Made by a program: the position numbers and the translations under genes. From contig MU854397.1 of NCBI GenBank assembly GCA_033296685.1, positions 1 through 64,000 on the forward strand: a DNA stretch of 64,000 bases, written 5' to 3'. The notes below the pieces were generated by a model. That model searched no databases. It saw nothing but the letters and a program-made list of their open reading frames with translations, and was not told the DNA's origin. The stretch's first letter is position 1, and every line of letters starts with the position of its first letter. This stretch comes from Parachaetomium inaequale. Taxonomy: Eukaryota > Ascomycota > Sordariomycetes > Sordariales > Chaetomiaceae. Shown in pieces: positions 1 to 11,299 of this stretch.

Positions 1-36
1 TTGTAATTAAGGATACTGTTTGTAGAGTGGTAGAGA

Positions 37-81
37 GTGCGCAACTCGCTTATATGCGCAACTCGCTTATAATGTACGTTA
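37..81. repeat. Terminus of an inverted-repeat element cut by the window edge
   Basis: Two direct copies of a unit reading approximately TGCGCAACTCGCTTATA lie side by side and are followed by ACGTTA. The same arrangement (two copies of GC-rich TGCACACTCGCTTATAT units, then ACGTTA) forms the right end of the complete inverted-repeat element at 44821-45017. I therefore read this as the right end of a related element whose body lies left of the window. The similarity is seen directly; that it is the end of a transposable element is inference, because the other end is not in view. Confidence 0.5.
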
Positions 82-811
82 CCCCCTTTTCCAGTAACAC
101 TGTGTTCGAGTGAGCCTTAAGGCTGACCCCTATGGCTGATAGATGCTGGTACGATACAGTTCTATACTTGCATTATTGAGCCGCCTTTGAATTATCTCTT
201 TCGGCAAAAGAACATGCCAACCTCGAAGAAGGTAATGTCGCGATTGCATTTTCACCGTTGCCTCTGATCGACCGATACTAATCCACGGGCAGTCCAGCAA
301 CAAGAGATGGCAAACCTGAACCCTCAGCAGGCACGGACGAAACGTCCCGGGACCGGCACGAAGAATATCATCCCACACCTGCCGGTGCCAAGTCGCTCGT
401 CCCAATGCTACGGAGGCTGGTGTTGAACGATGCCGCTCCGCTGAACACCGAACGGGCTCCCATCGTGCCCACAGTCCAACTCCTAGCCAGCAGCGGAGCA
501 CGCAACCCCCTCCGCGCATCCCGCCCAACTGCAGTCAACGTCGCCGCCGGTCGCAACCCGGGACAGTTCGAATACTGCGCCAATGGCTACCAGTTTGTCG
601 ACACCAGTTTGCCCACTGCAGTAAGATCGATCCTAACTAATCCTTCTCGCGGTTGTCATACATTAATGTTCAATTTGCTGACAATTCGTCTCCATAGGAC
701 CCTTCCACCACAGGCACGATTACCAGCTCGCAAGACATCACCAACCCGACTGCCCCTAGTCCAACTCAACCCACCAACGAGGTCGAGAGAGCGCCATTCA
801 AGCCCAGCCTG
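82..811. other. No gene recognised; repeat-like flank
   Basis: Mixed-composition DNA with open frames but no start, splice or domain pattern that I can support. It lies between the element terminus and the first protein-family fragment and is probably decayed repeat DNA. Confidence 0.4.
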
Positions 812-955
812 ATGGCAAACCGGTACTGGCGGGCTCACCGAGAGAATTCACCGCCCCAGGAGGTTGCCGGGCGCCTGGCAGTCCATGTTTCCGCGAACTA
901 CCGCGGGAACTACCGGCTGGCCCGCAACCGGCCTGCTGACATACCGACCGAGTAG
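812..955 (+). pseudogene. Fragment A of a repeated protein family
   Basis: A 47-codon open frame starts MANRYWRAHRENSPPQEVAG and continues with a VSANYRGN motif. The same pattern (W-R-A, then R/C-E-N, then Q-E-V/L, then R-V/L) recurs at 1905 and at 4336. Here it is cut short by TAG and the following sequence does not continue the longer copy at 1905. I read it as one of three fragments of a dispersed family. The ancestral function is not recognisable from this piece alone. Confidence 0.45.
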
Positions 956-1904
956 AACTGCTCGGTTTGGGTAACCAACTTGCCTGCGTATTTAACTACG
1001 CGTAGGCTCCTCGGAGCATTTTCGAACACTGGCCGGGTATGGGCCAGCGTCATCCCCCCCGCCGCGACGCGGCAGTTTGGCACTGCGGCGGCAAAGATTG
1101 CATTCTTCGGCGGCATTGCAGCCCAGACTCTTCTGGCACGGGCCAATACATATATATAGCCCTCACGGGTTCCTCGTCAACTGCCTTCAAGCGCCGGTCC
1201 TCCCCGACCGCAACCCGGTGGCGGAGTCTTGCGACTACTAGGGTTTTGTTGGCCCTGGCAGCGTGAGAAGTATCGAATGTCTGGCCTTCGCAGTTTGACG
1301 CCGACTACGTCGATTAGCCCAGGCACATTCGCGGATCCGTTCAATGTTGACACGCCCAACCCCGCCTACCTCAGAGACTTCCACGCGTGGCTTCCTACAG
1401 ATGAATGAATCCAGTCCGTTCAGTATCAATTTGCCAGACGGCACCCACCATCGTATGGCGGCTGCCAAAATAGCCTTCTTCACACCGGAAAAGGAACGGA
1501 TTTGCTCACCGGTTGCAGACGGGACAGACCGGGCACTGCCATCACACAAGCGGACCACTGCGGGACTGGGCCCGCCTCAACAGATCCAACCGACCAGATC
1601 GCCTGACAGGCCCATGGAAGGTCTCGCCACCCCGGAGGGCTTCCGAGAACCCCCACCCCACCACACCAATACGGAACACCCATTCAAGACGATCTCAGCA
1701 GGACCGTCTTCCGGATCTTTGAGTCCAAAGCCGACTATATATCGACAACATTCGACATTCACACCCTCTTTACCATACACCACAAGCTCTGCGCCGCTAA
1801 CACACCGCCACTATCTTCGTGCCGGCGTTTCGATCAACTACCGCGGAAACCTACCACGCCGAGTCCCCTTATATAGGTAGTAGTATCCTACTTTCTAACG
1901 CCCG

Positions 1905-2249
1905 ATGGCAATGGTATCACCCTTCTGGCGGGCGGTCTGCGAAAACCCGACGCCCCAGGAGCTCCGCCGTCGTGTTCGTGCTGCGTGCAGGCATGTCAGC
2001 AAACTATCGGAGCAACCCTGCCGTTGCAAGCAATCAATCAGCCAATATCCGGAGGAAGAGACCTCGGTTTGGGTGGAGGATCTCCCGCCCAACATCACGA
2101 CCCATCAACTACTTGAGGCCATCCGCGACATCGAGCGCGTGTGGCAGACCCACACCGTCCGCCCCAGCGGCCACCATGTCACCGCCGCTGCAAAGGTGAC
2201 CTTTTCTACCGCCGCGGCGGCTCAACGGATGCTGGTTTGCAAACGCTGA
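1905..2249 (+). pseudogene. Fragment B of the same family, with RRM-like end
   Basis: This 114-codon frame is the longest intact copy of the family also seen at 812 and 4336. It starts with the W-R-A...C-E-N-P-T...Q-E-L motif, continues with a QSISQYPEEE segment, and ends in a stretch with the beta-alpha-beta look of an RNA-recognition motif (VWVEDLPPNITTHQLLEAI, then a second strand-like AAKVTF). An RRM would need about 80 residues and the second half is short, so this is either a truncated protein or one exon of a longer gene. The bases just upstream (1815-1880) and within it (1990-2010) also carry the NYRxN motif in other frames, suggesting internal duplication and frame decay. Confidence 0.45.
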
Positions 2250-3655
2250 GGCATAACAGTGCCCCCGAGAAGAGGTGTACGATGAGAACAAGGATCTGAC
2301 CACCGGCGTGACCACTCCGCGCGCCACATAGATGGGTGGTATGTGGAAACTTCGACCAAGGCTCATGGAGTGTGCAAGATGTCTACGCCGCCGTTGCGAA
2401 CAGTGTCAGGGTCGGGAGGCTTTTCAGGTTTCCTTGCCCCAGACACGACTGGAGCACAAGAACCCGAGGGGCGGCTTTGGGTGGGTGTGGGCGCAGACCG
2501 CCAACTCCGAAAGGAAAATCTATTCCTTGTAACAACCTCGGCTCGGAAACTGTTCTCTGGACAACTCTGGCGCCGGCTCCAAGGGAACAACTTGAACAAC
2601 CAGAAGCCATTAACGGTCATACCCCTGGCGACACCTGAGAACGTCACCAAGCCGCTTCAAACAGTCTGCTGGCCAGACTCCAAATGGCGACTCGACGACC
2701 TGTCACCAGTTTCGCCAGTTTTCCTGGAAAATTTCAACACACCAAAACCTTCTGCGCCCGCCTCACGCATTTCTAGCAACAACCATCATAGAGGACCGCA
2801 TCAACCACAAGTATGCATCACCAACGGGCGTTGGTCAACGTCGCGCCGTCGTTCAACCAAGGTGCCCCCGAGGTTCCCAACAGCCACCCCGCTGCCATAT
2901 ATAGCCACCCTGGATTGGGCATCAATGGCGGGACCTGCTGAAGCAAACATCCCGGACTTCAGCAACGGACTCCATCCCCGGCAGACATCTATGACCATCG
3001 GGACGACGTTCGGCCAGCCATTCAACCAGTACGCTACGCCCAGGTCATGACTGTACCTGACATGGTGAAGGACGACAGCTCGAACATAATCCAAGCCACC
3101 AGGGACGTCTTCTGGTGGAGTGCCTCCAAGGTTGGTCAACCTGGAAAGGAGTCAGGACCACTACCAGCGCGCCCGATGAGCTGGAAGAGACTCTCGACCA
3201 CCCAGAAGAGAGGATGTTCAAGCTGGAGAACGGTCATGCTCGCGCAACCGTGACATGCTGGAATGTCTCTAAAAGACGGTGTAAAGAATGCGAGGATCAT
3301 CCGCCCTGCCGTGTCGAGAGTTGGTTTGCTTGGGCTAGTTTGGAGAGAAGAGGACACTGGAGAATTGGTGGTCTGTTGGAAGCACGTCTCCCGCAAGGAA
3401 CATTGCCGGGGTATTCCAGTTAGGGATGAAGGAGACGAGGCAAGTCCCCCCCCCCCCAACCTCTTTCCTCCCACTAATTAGACCCAAGCCGCTACACGCG
3501 CGCATCCAGAACCTCTACCGTGCTATACCTCGCTACCTCATTCTCGATATAAGCATCCTACTACCTGATCCCCGCTAACACGTCGCCTAGCTATTTATTT
3601 CCTCGGCCCCCTTAACCGCACCTAGTATACGTCACTTTTAGCTCTAACCCCACCA
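2250..3655. other. No gene recognised
   Basis: Moderately GC-rich DNA with several long open frames that lack ATG starts and recognisable motifs. A run of ten or more C residues lies near 3448. The 3500-3660 part is rich in TA dinucleotides (CTA, TTA, TATA), unlike the coding regions further right, which would fit C-to-T decay. Confidence 0.4.
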
Positions 3656-4419
3656 ACTCAAGGGCATCTTCGAGTTCTTCAAGAACGTCAAGGCCGACTC
3701 GTACACCCACGAGGTACATGTACTCAGGGGCGTCTCCACCCACCCTGCCCGCCGCACCTAGTTCGTACGTAACGTCGACATCGGCGTCAAGACCTAGCCC
3801 CAGGCTTACCACCAGCTGATCACGGTCTTCGCCAACATTATAATGCTCCTCCGCTTCGCCACCGTCAGCGACGACCCCGCGTCGGCCCGTTGTTACCAGC
3901 AGGAGTTTGCCCCCGGCGGCAAAGAGCTCGAGGGCCGCCTCTACAGCTTCACCATCGACGACTAGCTACGCGGCTTCTACGCCCTACTCGTCTTCTGCGA
4001 CCTCCGTAGCAGCTTACACTTCCTCGACACCCCGAGGGGCCAATTCAAGCAGATCGGCATGCTCGGCTACTACTAGGCCGTGGCCGCCGCCGACTCCATG
4101 TCCATCGTGTCCGCCAGCACCACAGCAAGATCCCCGAGAACGCCCTAGCCCTGTACAGCATGCAGCTGGCCCAGTTCGTCAAGTCCGCGCCCGACGCTGC
4201 CGACAGGCGGACCCACAGCGCCAACCCGGCCGACGGGTGTCTCGAAATAATCGGGGATAATATTCATCTCCAAAACACGACAACCAGATTTGCTCAGCTT
4301 GCCAACGAGACCTCCCCCGCAATCCACGAGGTCCTGATGGCAACCCCCTGCCGGCGGGCTCGTCGAGAGAATCCGACCTTCCAGGAGGTGGGACGGCGCG
4401 TGACTGCTGGTGTTTGAAG
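3656..4419 (+). pseudogene. Degenerate gene with four in-frame TAG codons and a frameshift
   Basis: One frame reads as protein from about 3656 (GIFEFFKNVKADSYTHEV...) to about 4115 but is broken by TAG at 3759, 3795, 3963 and 4074, all in the same frame. After about 4115 the reading moves to another frame (HHSKIPENALALYSMQLAQF...) and runs on into the third copy of the family fragment (MATPCRRARRENPTFQEVGR from 4336) before a TGA at 4417. All four stops are TAG, which is what CAG becomes when CpA mutates to TpA. I do not recognise the parent protein. The continuous reading on both sides of each stop argues that this was a real gene. Confidence 0.55.
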
Positions 4420-7165
4420 GGGCGGGCATGTCCCAATAGTGTCTATAAGCGGCCGCATTAGCAGGGTACTTCGTAGGACTCGTAAGGCAATTGATAGTGT
4501 CAGTATAATAAGTGATCCCCCTTTGACCTGCAAAGTACGTGAACGAGGCTGGAGGCGTGACTCGGATGATATCTAGGAGGCGCCCTGGGCCCCAACACTC
4601 GAGTCCATGAAATCACACTTCTCTACCAATAAGCAGCAATCTGGTGCAGTCAATCATATTCTGGAGACTGTTGCCTGTCGATTGCGGGAACGGGTGTCGG
4701 TCCTCGAGTGTGCCATTGAAGCCCAGGAAGTTTTGGATTCGCAGGGAAGTTGAGAGCATGGGCCGATGTCAAACGAGACCTTGGCCACGGCGTATTCTTT
4801 GACGAGACCGTTCCCGATTGCCCGGTCCCGACTCCGTAGAAAGGCCCGCTGGGGATTCTCAGCCAGGTTCATTGTTGAGCGCTTTGGCCGCCTGACCAGG
4901 TCGTCTCCTGAAAGTCACTGCATCAGATGCCGCCAGGGCGAACCCAAGATCGTCGTGTAAGGCCATAGCAATGGCACCCTGTCCTTTGGGCCTATTTAGA
5001 GTTGATGATATTCTTCTGATGATAAAACTAAACAGGGGGTCCATACTCCTTATCGAAGGATGTGTATACAGAATATTCCCCTGAGAGAGCACCAACTTAT
5101 TTCCAGCCTGAGCGGATTTCTCCGTTCCACGGCTACACGGGAACAATCCACGATGAGGTCTGTCGTCGAGGCCTGTCGTCGTTGTCCAGCAGGAGATGCC
5201 TTGTCCTCGCAACACTAGTGGCCTAGTCCCAGTCGTGGTGGGTGGTGGTGCTCGAGCCTCTCCAATCTTGGCCAGACTCCGGTGGGGTCTGGTCCAGCTC
5301 CCGTGGGTCACCAACGGGCCGCGCCGTTAGCGGTGGACCGCGGAGTTGAGGAATCCGCTGATCTGCGCACTTATGATAACCTTAAATCGACCGATGCTGC
5401 CGTCGAGGTGTTTTCGTTCTGAACACTCCAGCCTGAGAGTCTGAGTTGCGAATGCCTTCATCGAGCACGACGCCCATCGCTTCCAGGTTGAACATGCTGC
5501 GGCTGTCCCGCCTGGCCATTGCTCGACGGAAGCGAGGCGAAGCGAAGCGAACGGACGCCGATTCGTGCCAATGCGACCAGCTGCAGACGCCACCACTGCT
5601 GGCTGAACCGGGGTTCTGGGATCATCCCTGAGGGTGCTGAAATTGTGTGCCGCGGGGGTCGAACGGGGAGCCAATGGCCGCTGTTCAGGAGTCCTAAGCT
5701 GTTCTGTTTTTGGGACGGCGGGCGATGTACCAAGTACTGTAGAATAACATGGCTGCCGCAACCGGCTCTCCCCGGGGGAATTGGGTGAGTGTCTTTGACT
5801 CCTGGCGAAAGGTCCAAAATGACAATTCTTCCCAATCAAGGAGTTGGGTCCTGCTGCGTCCGTGACGCGATCTCGATGGACTGAGACACGCATGTTCGTT
5901 ATCCACACCATTGTTGGTGGCGGCGGACAACGACCGAGTCTTCAAAAGGGAGGCCGCTCTGCAGCTGCCCTCGGAAGCCGGCTGAACTCCCGCAGTCACA
6001 TCACCGGCAGACTGGCCGAGCCGTTTCGGTATTCGTTTCGCTCATTCCCCCCCCCCCCCCCCCCCGATGGGGGGCTGCTGCAGTGGTGTGTGGTGTGCTC
6101 GCCTCGGCACGGCAAACGGAGCGGACGGACTGGAGGAAAACTCGGCAGGACGGCAGGCAGCCTGCAGGGGACCCCGGGACTTTTGACGGACGGGCCGAGG
6201 GCTGCGCTGCAAGCCTCTTTTGCTGCAGTTGGAAGGTCAACACGCGGTCTGTGCGAAAGAAAAATGCCCAGTGGAGCCCGAGTTCTCGAAGGTCTGAAGA
6301 TCCCACCAGTCGACGCCGCTGACGCCCGCGGATCCTTCCCTCTCGCGTGTCACAACTCATTTTTTTTTTCTTCTTGAGATCGGCCAAGGCTGCCACGTTC
6401 GCCCGTTCTGAGTCCCGTCGTCCCGGTTCTGTACACTGGGAGCGTGCTCCCTCCCAAGAAGTCCCTTGCTCCTCCCCGGGGGTCGCGAGACATTTTGGAC
6501 CGCAAGGATCAGGTCTCATTGGTCCCGACCTTGGACTTTGGCTCGCTCTGACAACACGAAACCCGATGCAGAGCAATAGCCGTCCGAGCGTATAAACAGG
6601 GGGTGGTTAAAGTTCTTTGGTGTGCCGCGGACGAGGTCCCGGACCAGTCAGTCGCCCTTGGGGTTCCATCAGCTGGAAAGCCGGGGTTAATTAACCAAGC
6701 CGGCCGCCTAGCGTCGAAACCGGGGAATCCTCCGACGGACCCGGCTTGCCGTGCTGCTGGGTTTTGCGCCACACACATGCTTGATTCAAGAGTCAAGACT
6801 CGGCCGAGTTTGGTATCGCGGTGCTGTGCGTCAGGTTCGGGACAGAGGAAACGGCTTGCTCATTGGGCAAGGGGCGTGTTCTGCTGTTTGGGAACCCGCA
6901 GAGGATTTTTCAATCTTCATGCGTCGCGTGGGCAACCTTTGCGAAGGAACACTTCGAACAGACCGAGGTGACATTGCAAGGTGCCAAAGGTTCGGTTCGC
7001 GTTGATCAACAATCAGCCGGCCGTCGAAACATGAACATCACGCCCTGCCTTGCCTTGTCCCCAGCCCAGCACAGCCCAGCTCCAAGTCCAAATCCCCTCT
7101 TGGAATGAACGAACGAACGAACCCACCCCTGAACGCCGCGAAAATGCTCCCCCCATCCAACCCCA
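4420..7165. other. 2.7 kb without a supportable gene
   Basis: I see no open frame with ATG, plausible splice sites and protein-like composition on either strand. The stretch holds a 19-nt poly-C tract at 6047-6065 and a short poly-T run near 6359. Its right end (about 6600-7160) is C-rich and lies downstream of the 3' end of the rhodopsin-type gene. Confidence 0.5.
6047..6065. repeat. Poly-C tract
   Basis: Nineteen consecutive C residues. It lies in gene-free DNA and has no evident function. Confidence 0.9.
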
Positions 7166-8667
7166 TCAAACAATATCCCCCCCTTCCCCCCTCCCAGGCC
7201 TTGTCTTGGGCTCCGTGCGCACCGACACAGTCGTCTCCATCTGAATCCCATGCCGGTCCACGCCATTCACGCCCCTGTCCCCGGCCTTGATCGCCGTCCG
7301 GAAGTAAACCCCATTGTCCCCATTCAAGTTGGCGGCGGGCGCGGGCGAGGAGGAGTTGACCGACTCAAAGTCGCCGATGGAGCCCTTGTGGCTGGGCTTC
7401 ATGATGGGCATCTCGCCGCTGTCAAGGCTGCTCGTCTCGGCGTTGACTGTCGTCGTCGTCGTGGCCGCCGCGCTGTTCTTGGCGGCGGCGTCGCGTTGCG
7501 AACGCATAACTGAGAGCTTGTGGCTGTTTTCCCTGTGGTGCTGGCTGTAGGTGCGGGAGCGCGTCCCACCGTCGTGCTTGTAGTAGCCGCTGTGAGAGCG
7601 GGAGGTCGAGTTCTGGCTCGAGATGAGGCCGTTGCGGCGGAGGATCTGCTCGAAGAGGCGCTTGAGGGTTGGGATGCAGGCGGCGATGATGCTATGTGCG
7701 GGTGAGTCTGTTAGTTGGGGGGTGTCGTGAGCTGGGCAACGCGGGCGAGAACTTACGCAAGCTGTGCCTCGACCATACTCCACGTCGTGAGAGGGACCGT
7801 GTCCATCAATGTGTCGCCCGTCTTCCCGTAGCTCCCAACCACCATGGTCTTTGCAATCGAGGAGCTGCTGGCGACGATACCAAGGCCCATGACAAAGGCG
7901 AGCATGGCCTTCTCCCGAAATGGGCGGTGCATGGTGACGATGAAGGTGAGGGGCTAAGTTGGAACAGCAAGTGTCAGTGTTTCCACACCTCTTTTAACTT
8001 TAGTCTAGGAGGGGCTTCACGTACCGCAAGACTGAGCGCAACATCTGTTACGATGGTGATACAGGCAGTCACGTAGATGGAGATCTGGCTCGTGTTCGGA
8101 TCTGTGCACACGGCGTCGGGGTTGCTGTGGTCCCAGACCGCCCACAGCGGCTTGCAGACCGATAGCTGGAAGATGTTGGAGACGACGGCGACGCCAAAGG
8201 ACGTGAACATGAGAAAGTACATGCTCCATGTCCACCAGGGCCGGTCGCGCTGGATCCGGATGAGCATCCAGGCGATGCTCATCTTGGAGAGGGCGAGAGA
8301 CCAGGGGAAAGGGGGTTGGGAGAGGAAGAGCCATTTCTCAGCCAAGACCTCCTCGTCGTCGGGGACGTAGTAGTTGTGCTTTCCAACCCCATAGTGGACG
8401 GCAGCCAACAGCATGCCAAACGAAACTGCATCGAAAATCTGGGGTAACGGCGGTCAGTGTTTGGGCCTTGTGCTGATTTGTGCACATCTTCCTTACCACT
8501 GCGCCGGTGATGAGATAGTCGTCGAGGGAGAGGCGGAAACTGGGTCTCACGCGGGTCCAGATGCGTGCGCCGTAAAGAATAAAGGAAATCAGGTGAAGAG
8601 TGCCGACGACGCCGACGATGATGGAGGCCTTGGACTCGTCGGGCCCTGGGGGGCCTGGTGTCGCCAT
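7166..8667 (-). CDS. Rhodopsin-like (SAT4-type) integral membrane protein
   Basis: Four exons on the minus strand (8667-8498, with the donor at 8496; 8438-8025; 7953-7757; 7691-7166) join in phase to about 435 residues. Introns have GTAAGG, GTACGT and GTAAGT donors. The product has about seven membrane segments in its first 290 residues, the SLDDYLITGAV motif after the first helix, a conserved Cys-Lys-Pro-Leu-W loop (SVCKPLWAVWD) and the TDVALSLAPLTFIV helix typical of the large fungal family of plasma-membrane proteins annotated as rhodopsin domain/SAT4. The C-terminal 150 residues are a Ser/Thr/Asn-rich cytoplasmic tail. An in-frame ATG at 8739 could add 24 residues; the one at 8667 matches the family start better. 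Many members are of unknown ligand; some relate to CFEM-type GPCRs, but no CFEM domain is present here. Confidence 0.88.
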
Positions 8668-9667
8668 TGTTGAGGGCGGTGAAAAGAATAAAAGCCAGGC
8701 GTCGGAGTCCTGCAGGTGAGGAGGGGTTGACGATCCCAACGCCTGACCGAAGCGCCCCGAGAAAATCGAAGAGCCCAGGAGAGAACGAGTGGAGATGTCG
8801 AGATCGCAGATCGGCGGTGGAAGCTTGGAAGGGTGCAGGGCCCAACCAGAACATATAAAATCCCAGGTCCTGTATCGTCCCCTGGGGAATGCTGGTCATG
8901 ACCCATGGACGCTCTCGATCTTGGCTTCTCACCCATCCCCTGTCTCCAGTCCTCGGGGTGCTTGTCGAGACCGGGGTTCCTTATCCCCCGGCTCGGGTTT
9001 GGCGCACACATGATGAACGCATGCAAACCAAAAGGATGGGGAGAAAAAGCAAGTTCCAATACGGATAGGCCCGGGGCAGCCCAGCAGTCCATGGGGGCAG
9101 AATCTTCACAGCCAACCCTTGAAAGCTTGGACAGGAGGAGCTGTGCCTGGCGCTGTGGCGCCGGTCTGGGCATCCGGCAAGGTCCCGCGAGCGCCGGGGG
9201 AGCAGGGTACCCCGCCAAGCGAAGGTCGTAAAATAAGCAGCCACAGTCTGATCGCGCCTGGGCGCTGCACCCAGTCAGCCGTGTTCAGGGATCAACTCTC
9301 TGGGCATGGACCCAGATGTCCTGTCTTGATCCTCTGGCGAGCCGAGAGAGCACAAAGGCCCGAGACGCGCTGCATTGGTGGGATCCGCGACCCCCAGCGT
9401 CCTCTGTGAATCCCTTCAAACGAGTTCAAGTCATCGATCAGCTCTCATGACTGGCGTGGTACCATCCAGCCAACAGGACGGCACCTGTAGAACCAGCAGA
9501 GAATTCCATTTAGGAACTGAAGACCACTGACCATCGACTTCAAGATACTCCGTACAGCTCTCGCCCACACCCAGAAACGCCCACACCCAAAAACGGGCAC
9601 CACTGCTGCTCGAAACTCGAAACGGGGCCGATCAAACCACCAGACGAACGCCCTTCCCGCCTCTCCC
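8668..9667. other. Shared intergenic region
   Basis: This stretch lies between the start of the rhodopsin-type gene and the 3' end of the DUF8021 gene, so it includes the promoter of the former. An ACATATAAAATCC stretch near 8850 (plus strand) is A/T-rich, but I cannot assign it to a start. I see no gene. Confidence 0.5.
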
Positions 9668-10562
9668 TTAGACAGGCGGAATCCCTGTCCCGTTCATCCC
9701 ACACCCAGCGTGCTCGCACGTCGTCACGGTGTGGATGTACCGAATCTCGCCGGCCTCAACCCGAAAGAAATGGCTGTCCGGCATCGGCTTGTCCGCCACC
9801 GACCTGTCGAGGCCGGGGAAGCCCAGGTAGATGGAGACGGCGCCCATCTCCTCGTCGACTACGTACCGGCGGTTTGTAACCGTGATGGTTGACGGCAGCC
9901 CGAGATCGCAGGTCCCGTTGCCCGAGCCCCGAGGATCGGTGTAGGCGCCGCCCTCGAGGCGCGCGCAGGGGGTGCCGAAGGGGACGGCGAAGCTGGCGTT
10001 GTTGAAGCGGTTGAAGTAGGCGTCACCCGCGGCCTGGATTACGGCGCGGCTGTCGCGCTTGTCCAAGGGGATGGGGTCCCAGGTTTCGAGGGAGTTCCTG
10101 TTGGTTTGTGAGCTTGTCTGAAACCATGCTCGGAGGGTATCACACATACCAGTGCAGGTAGCCCGTGGCGTTAAAGGCCCAGTCGCCCGGCTTGGTCGCG
10201 ATGGTCTCAATCAGGCTGGCCTTGTTGTCGGTGAAGACCATGCGCGTGCCGATGACATACGGCTTTGCCCCGTCGGCAACGATCAGCTCGGTGAAGGTCG
10301 CGCACAGGGTGGTGTCGTGGATGCTGCGGTTGTGGTCGATCTTCATGGCCTGGGCGAGGACGCCGGTCTTGATGTCAACCGTCTTGTCGCTCTCGGTGTA
10401 GTTGAGGGTGTCGGCGGCGATGGCAGCCAGGGTTGCCGGCTTGCCCTCTGTCTGCGCGGCCACATATTTGGCTGTGGCGTCGACCAGGAAAGAACGGGTG
10501 CACTCTGCGGCTGCGCAGGTCGCCAGCGCTGTGGTCGCCAGGAGGATTGATTGGGCCTTCAT
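9668..10562 (-). CDS. Secreted DUF8021-domain protein
   Basis: Two exons (10562-10150 and 10097-9668) separated by a 52-nt intron with a GTATGT donor and CAACAG acceptor give 280 residues. Residues 1-19 (MKAQSILLATTALATCAAA) form a clear signal peptide. The rest matches the fungal secreted DUF8021 family, which has two repeated SnoaL/NTF2-like modules: a TFTELI...AKPYVIGTRM region in the first half and a paired RYVVDEEMGAVSIYLGF region in the second, ending near a HTVTTCEHAGCGMNGTG segment with two close cysteines. Several N-x-S/T sites fit secretion. No catalytic residues are known for the family, so only an extracellular role is inferred. Confidence 0.82.
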
Positions 10563-11299
10563 CGTGCTTCCTTGTGTGCGTGCCCTTTTGCTCGGTCTCT
10601 TGAGACGGCATGCGATGTCGAAGTCTTGGATGCCCGCCTCGACACCATCATCCTAGTTGCCGTTGATGGGCAGGTTAAATACCTGGCCATTGCCATGGCC
10701 GACCAGAGACTCTTGGAACTGCCGTCATTAGAACAACGGTCCTGGAGATGCCGAAGGCAATTGGCCAATTGCACTCGTCGAGGACTATTGCTTCGATGCC
10801 GATAGACGATGTCTCCGCATATGGCACTGTTTGCAGATGGCAGCTGCATGGCCTGGCCGGTTAGTCGGCAGTTGGAATTTGGAAGCAGCCCAGCCCTTGC
10901 AAGTTGGGCCGAGACTTCGCAGTTTTCAAGCACCTTCAAGACGGAATGCTCTTTCCCTCTCGGCCGCCGGAGGCAGCAACCCCACATCGACCCGAGAATT
11001 CTAGGCATCCCTCGCAATTTTCGCCGCTTAACTCTCGATTCGAAGAGGTTCTGGTCTTGCAACCCGCAATGTTGACGACTGTGGTGGCAGGTGATTTCAT
11101 GGTCACCGTTCACGATTTCAAGACCTTCGTGTACTTCAGCAAAACACGAGCGAAAGGGTTACTCCGAGCTGATGAATTCAAGAACTAATAACAACTAAAA
11201 TAGCACATGAACCAAAACTTTCTTCCTCTTCCACCTCATCTCCCCCGCTTGAATCGAGTCAGTCAGCTTGACAACTCGACATCCCACTTGACCATCCTG
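10563..11299. other. Intergenic
   Basis: Contains the promoter of the DUF8021 gene (transcribed leftward) and the 3' side of the AA8 gene. I see no gene. Confidence 0.5.

Noticed and set aside
2343..3050. 235-codon open frame on the plus strand
   Set aside because: Begins with GTG, not ATG, has no motif and lies in decayed repeat DNA.
5327..5911. 194-codon open frame on the minus strand
   Set aside because: No start context, composition typical of read-through GC-rich DNA, and no domain-like pattern.
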